Shown here: piece by piece, positions 63,470 to 64,000 of the stretch
Numbering within the stretch: the stretch's first letter is position 1
Layout: each line of letters begins with the position of its first letter
NCBI GenBank assembly: GCA_035582835.1
Contig: JAYKAV010000112.1
Coordinates: 3,623,083-3,687,082, forward strand
Source of the DNA: Phoebastria nigripes
Lineage: Eukaryota; Chordata; Aves; Procellariiformes; Diomedeidae
DNA: 64,000 nt
Reading direction: 5' to 3'
The notes under the pieces: model-generated
Databases searched by the model: none
The model's input: the letters and a program-made list of their open reading frames with translations, nothing else
What the model was told of the DNA's origin: nothing
Made by a program: the position numbers and the translations under genes

Positions 63470-64000
63470 AAAAGACGTCAGGCCTGATAGTGCAGATCCA
63501 ACAGAGTATTGGGGGGAGCTCTTGCTGGGACTCAGGAAAAAAAGGAGCGTTTACCACTTGTGGAAGAAGGGGCAGGCAACTCAAGAAGAGTACGGGGATC
63601 TCGTTAGGTCATGTAGAGAGGAAATCAGAAAGGCAAAAGCCCAGCTAGAACGCAATCTGGCCACTGTCGTTAGAGACAATAAAAAATGTTTTTACAAATA
63701 TAATAATGACAAAAAGAGAGCCAAGGAGAATCCCCATCCTTTATTGGATGCAGGGGGGAACATTGCCACCGAGGATGAGGAAAAGGCTGAGGTACTTAAT
63801 ACCTTCTTTGCCTCAGTCTTTAATANNCAGACCAGTTATCCTCAGGGTATTCAGCCCCCTGAGCTGGAAGACGGGGACGGCGAGCAGGATAAACCCCCCA
63901 TAATCCAAGAGGAAGCAGTGAACGACCTGCTACACCGCCTGGACGCTCACAAGTCTATGAGGCTGGATGGGATCCACCCGAGAGTGCTGAGGGAGCTGGC
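63470..64000 (+). mobile_element. CR1 LINE, central ORF2 region, continues past the window
   Basis: Plus-strand frame encodes the stretch between endonuclease and reverse transcriptase: YHLWKKGQ, REEIRKAKAQLERNLA, CFYKYNNDKKRAKENPHPLL, EKAEVLNTFFASVF, and then LDGIHPRVLREL at the right edge. Two Ns at 63826-63827. 5'-truncated; the rest lies beyond 64000. Confidence 0.9.

Overview
The window is bird nuclear DNA. Evidence: many CR1 LINE fragments carrying the CR1 reverse transcriptase and the short octamer-like 3' tail, small introns, GC-rich CpG-island promoters, and an ordered set of vertebrate genes with intact splice sites. Gene order and orientation (TSGA10 minus, LIPT1 plus, MITD1 minus, MRPL30 plus, goose-type lysozyme LYG minus) match, as I remember it, the human 2q11.2 block, so this is a conserved syntenic segment. 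Scattered single Ns mark consensus ambiguities. The species cannot be named from sequence alone.

Layout. (1) 1-32000: TSGA10, minus strand. I rebuilt 18 coding exons whose phases all join into one open frame of about 815 codons; the start codon lies in a CpG island at 31.4-32.0 kb. Introns hold CR1 copies, microsatellites and a 300-bp purine tract. (2) 32-38 kb: intergenic, with an internally deleted LTR element (plus strand, about 34.6-35.9 kb) and an old CR1-like fragment. (3) 38-40.4 kb: LIPT1, CpG promoter, a 5'UTR exon, upstream ORFs and a single 373-codon coding exon. (4) 40.4-45.1 kb: intergenic, with a second internally deleted ERV (minus strand, LTRs near 41.3 and 42.2 kb and a tRNA-His-like primer site) and a duplicated segment. 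(5) 45.1-51.3 kb: MITD1 (7 exons, minus, 250 aa) and MRPL30 (5 exons, plus, 161 aa), divergently transcribed from one CpG island with start codons 238 bp apart. (6) 51.3-55.1 kb: intergenic with a CR1. (7) 55.1-58.6 kb: four exons of a goose-type lysozyme (minus), encoding the mature domain; the signal-peptide exon was not found. (8) 58.6-64 kb: no certain gene; a CR1 with an uninterrupted RT frame (minus) and the start of another CR1 (plus) running off the edge.

Functions. TSGA10 is a coiled-coil centrosome/sperm-tail protein related to CEP135. LIPT1 transfers lipoyl groups to mitochondrial 2-oxoacid dehydrogenases. MITD1 is an ESCRT-III-binding abscission factor. MRPL30 is a mitoribosomal large-subunit protein. 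LYG is a secreted muramidase. They are neighbours by conserved synteny, not an operon or a pathway.

Most notable: the CEP135-like N-terminal extension of TSGA10, two GC-AG introns forced by reading frame (TSGA10 and MITD1), an expected TSGA10 exon that I cannot find in the intron with the purine tract, paired loss of two disulfide cysteines in the lysozyme with its catalytic acids kept, and an out-of-frame upstream ORF overlapping the LIPT1 start. I found no wholly new system.
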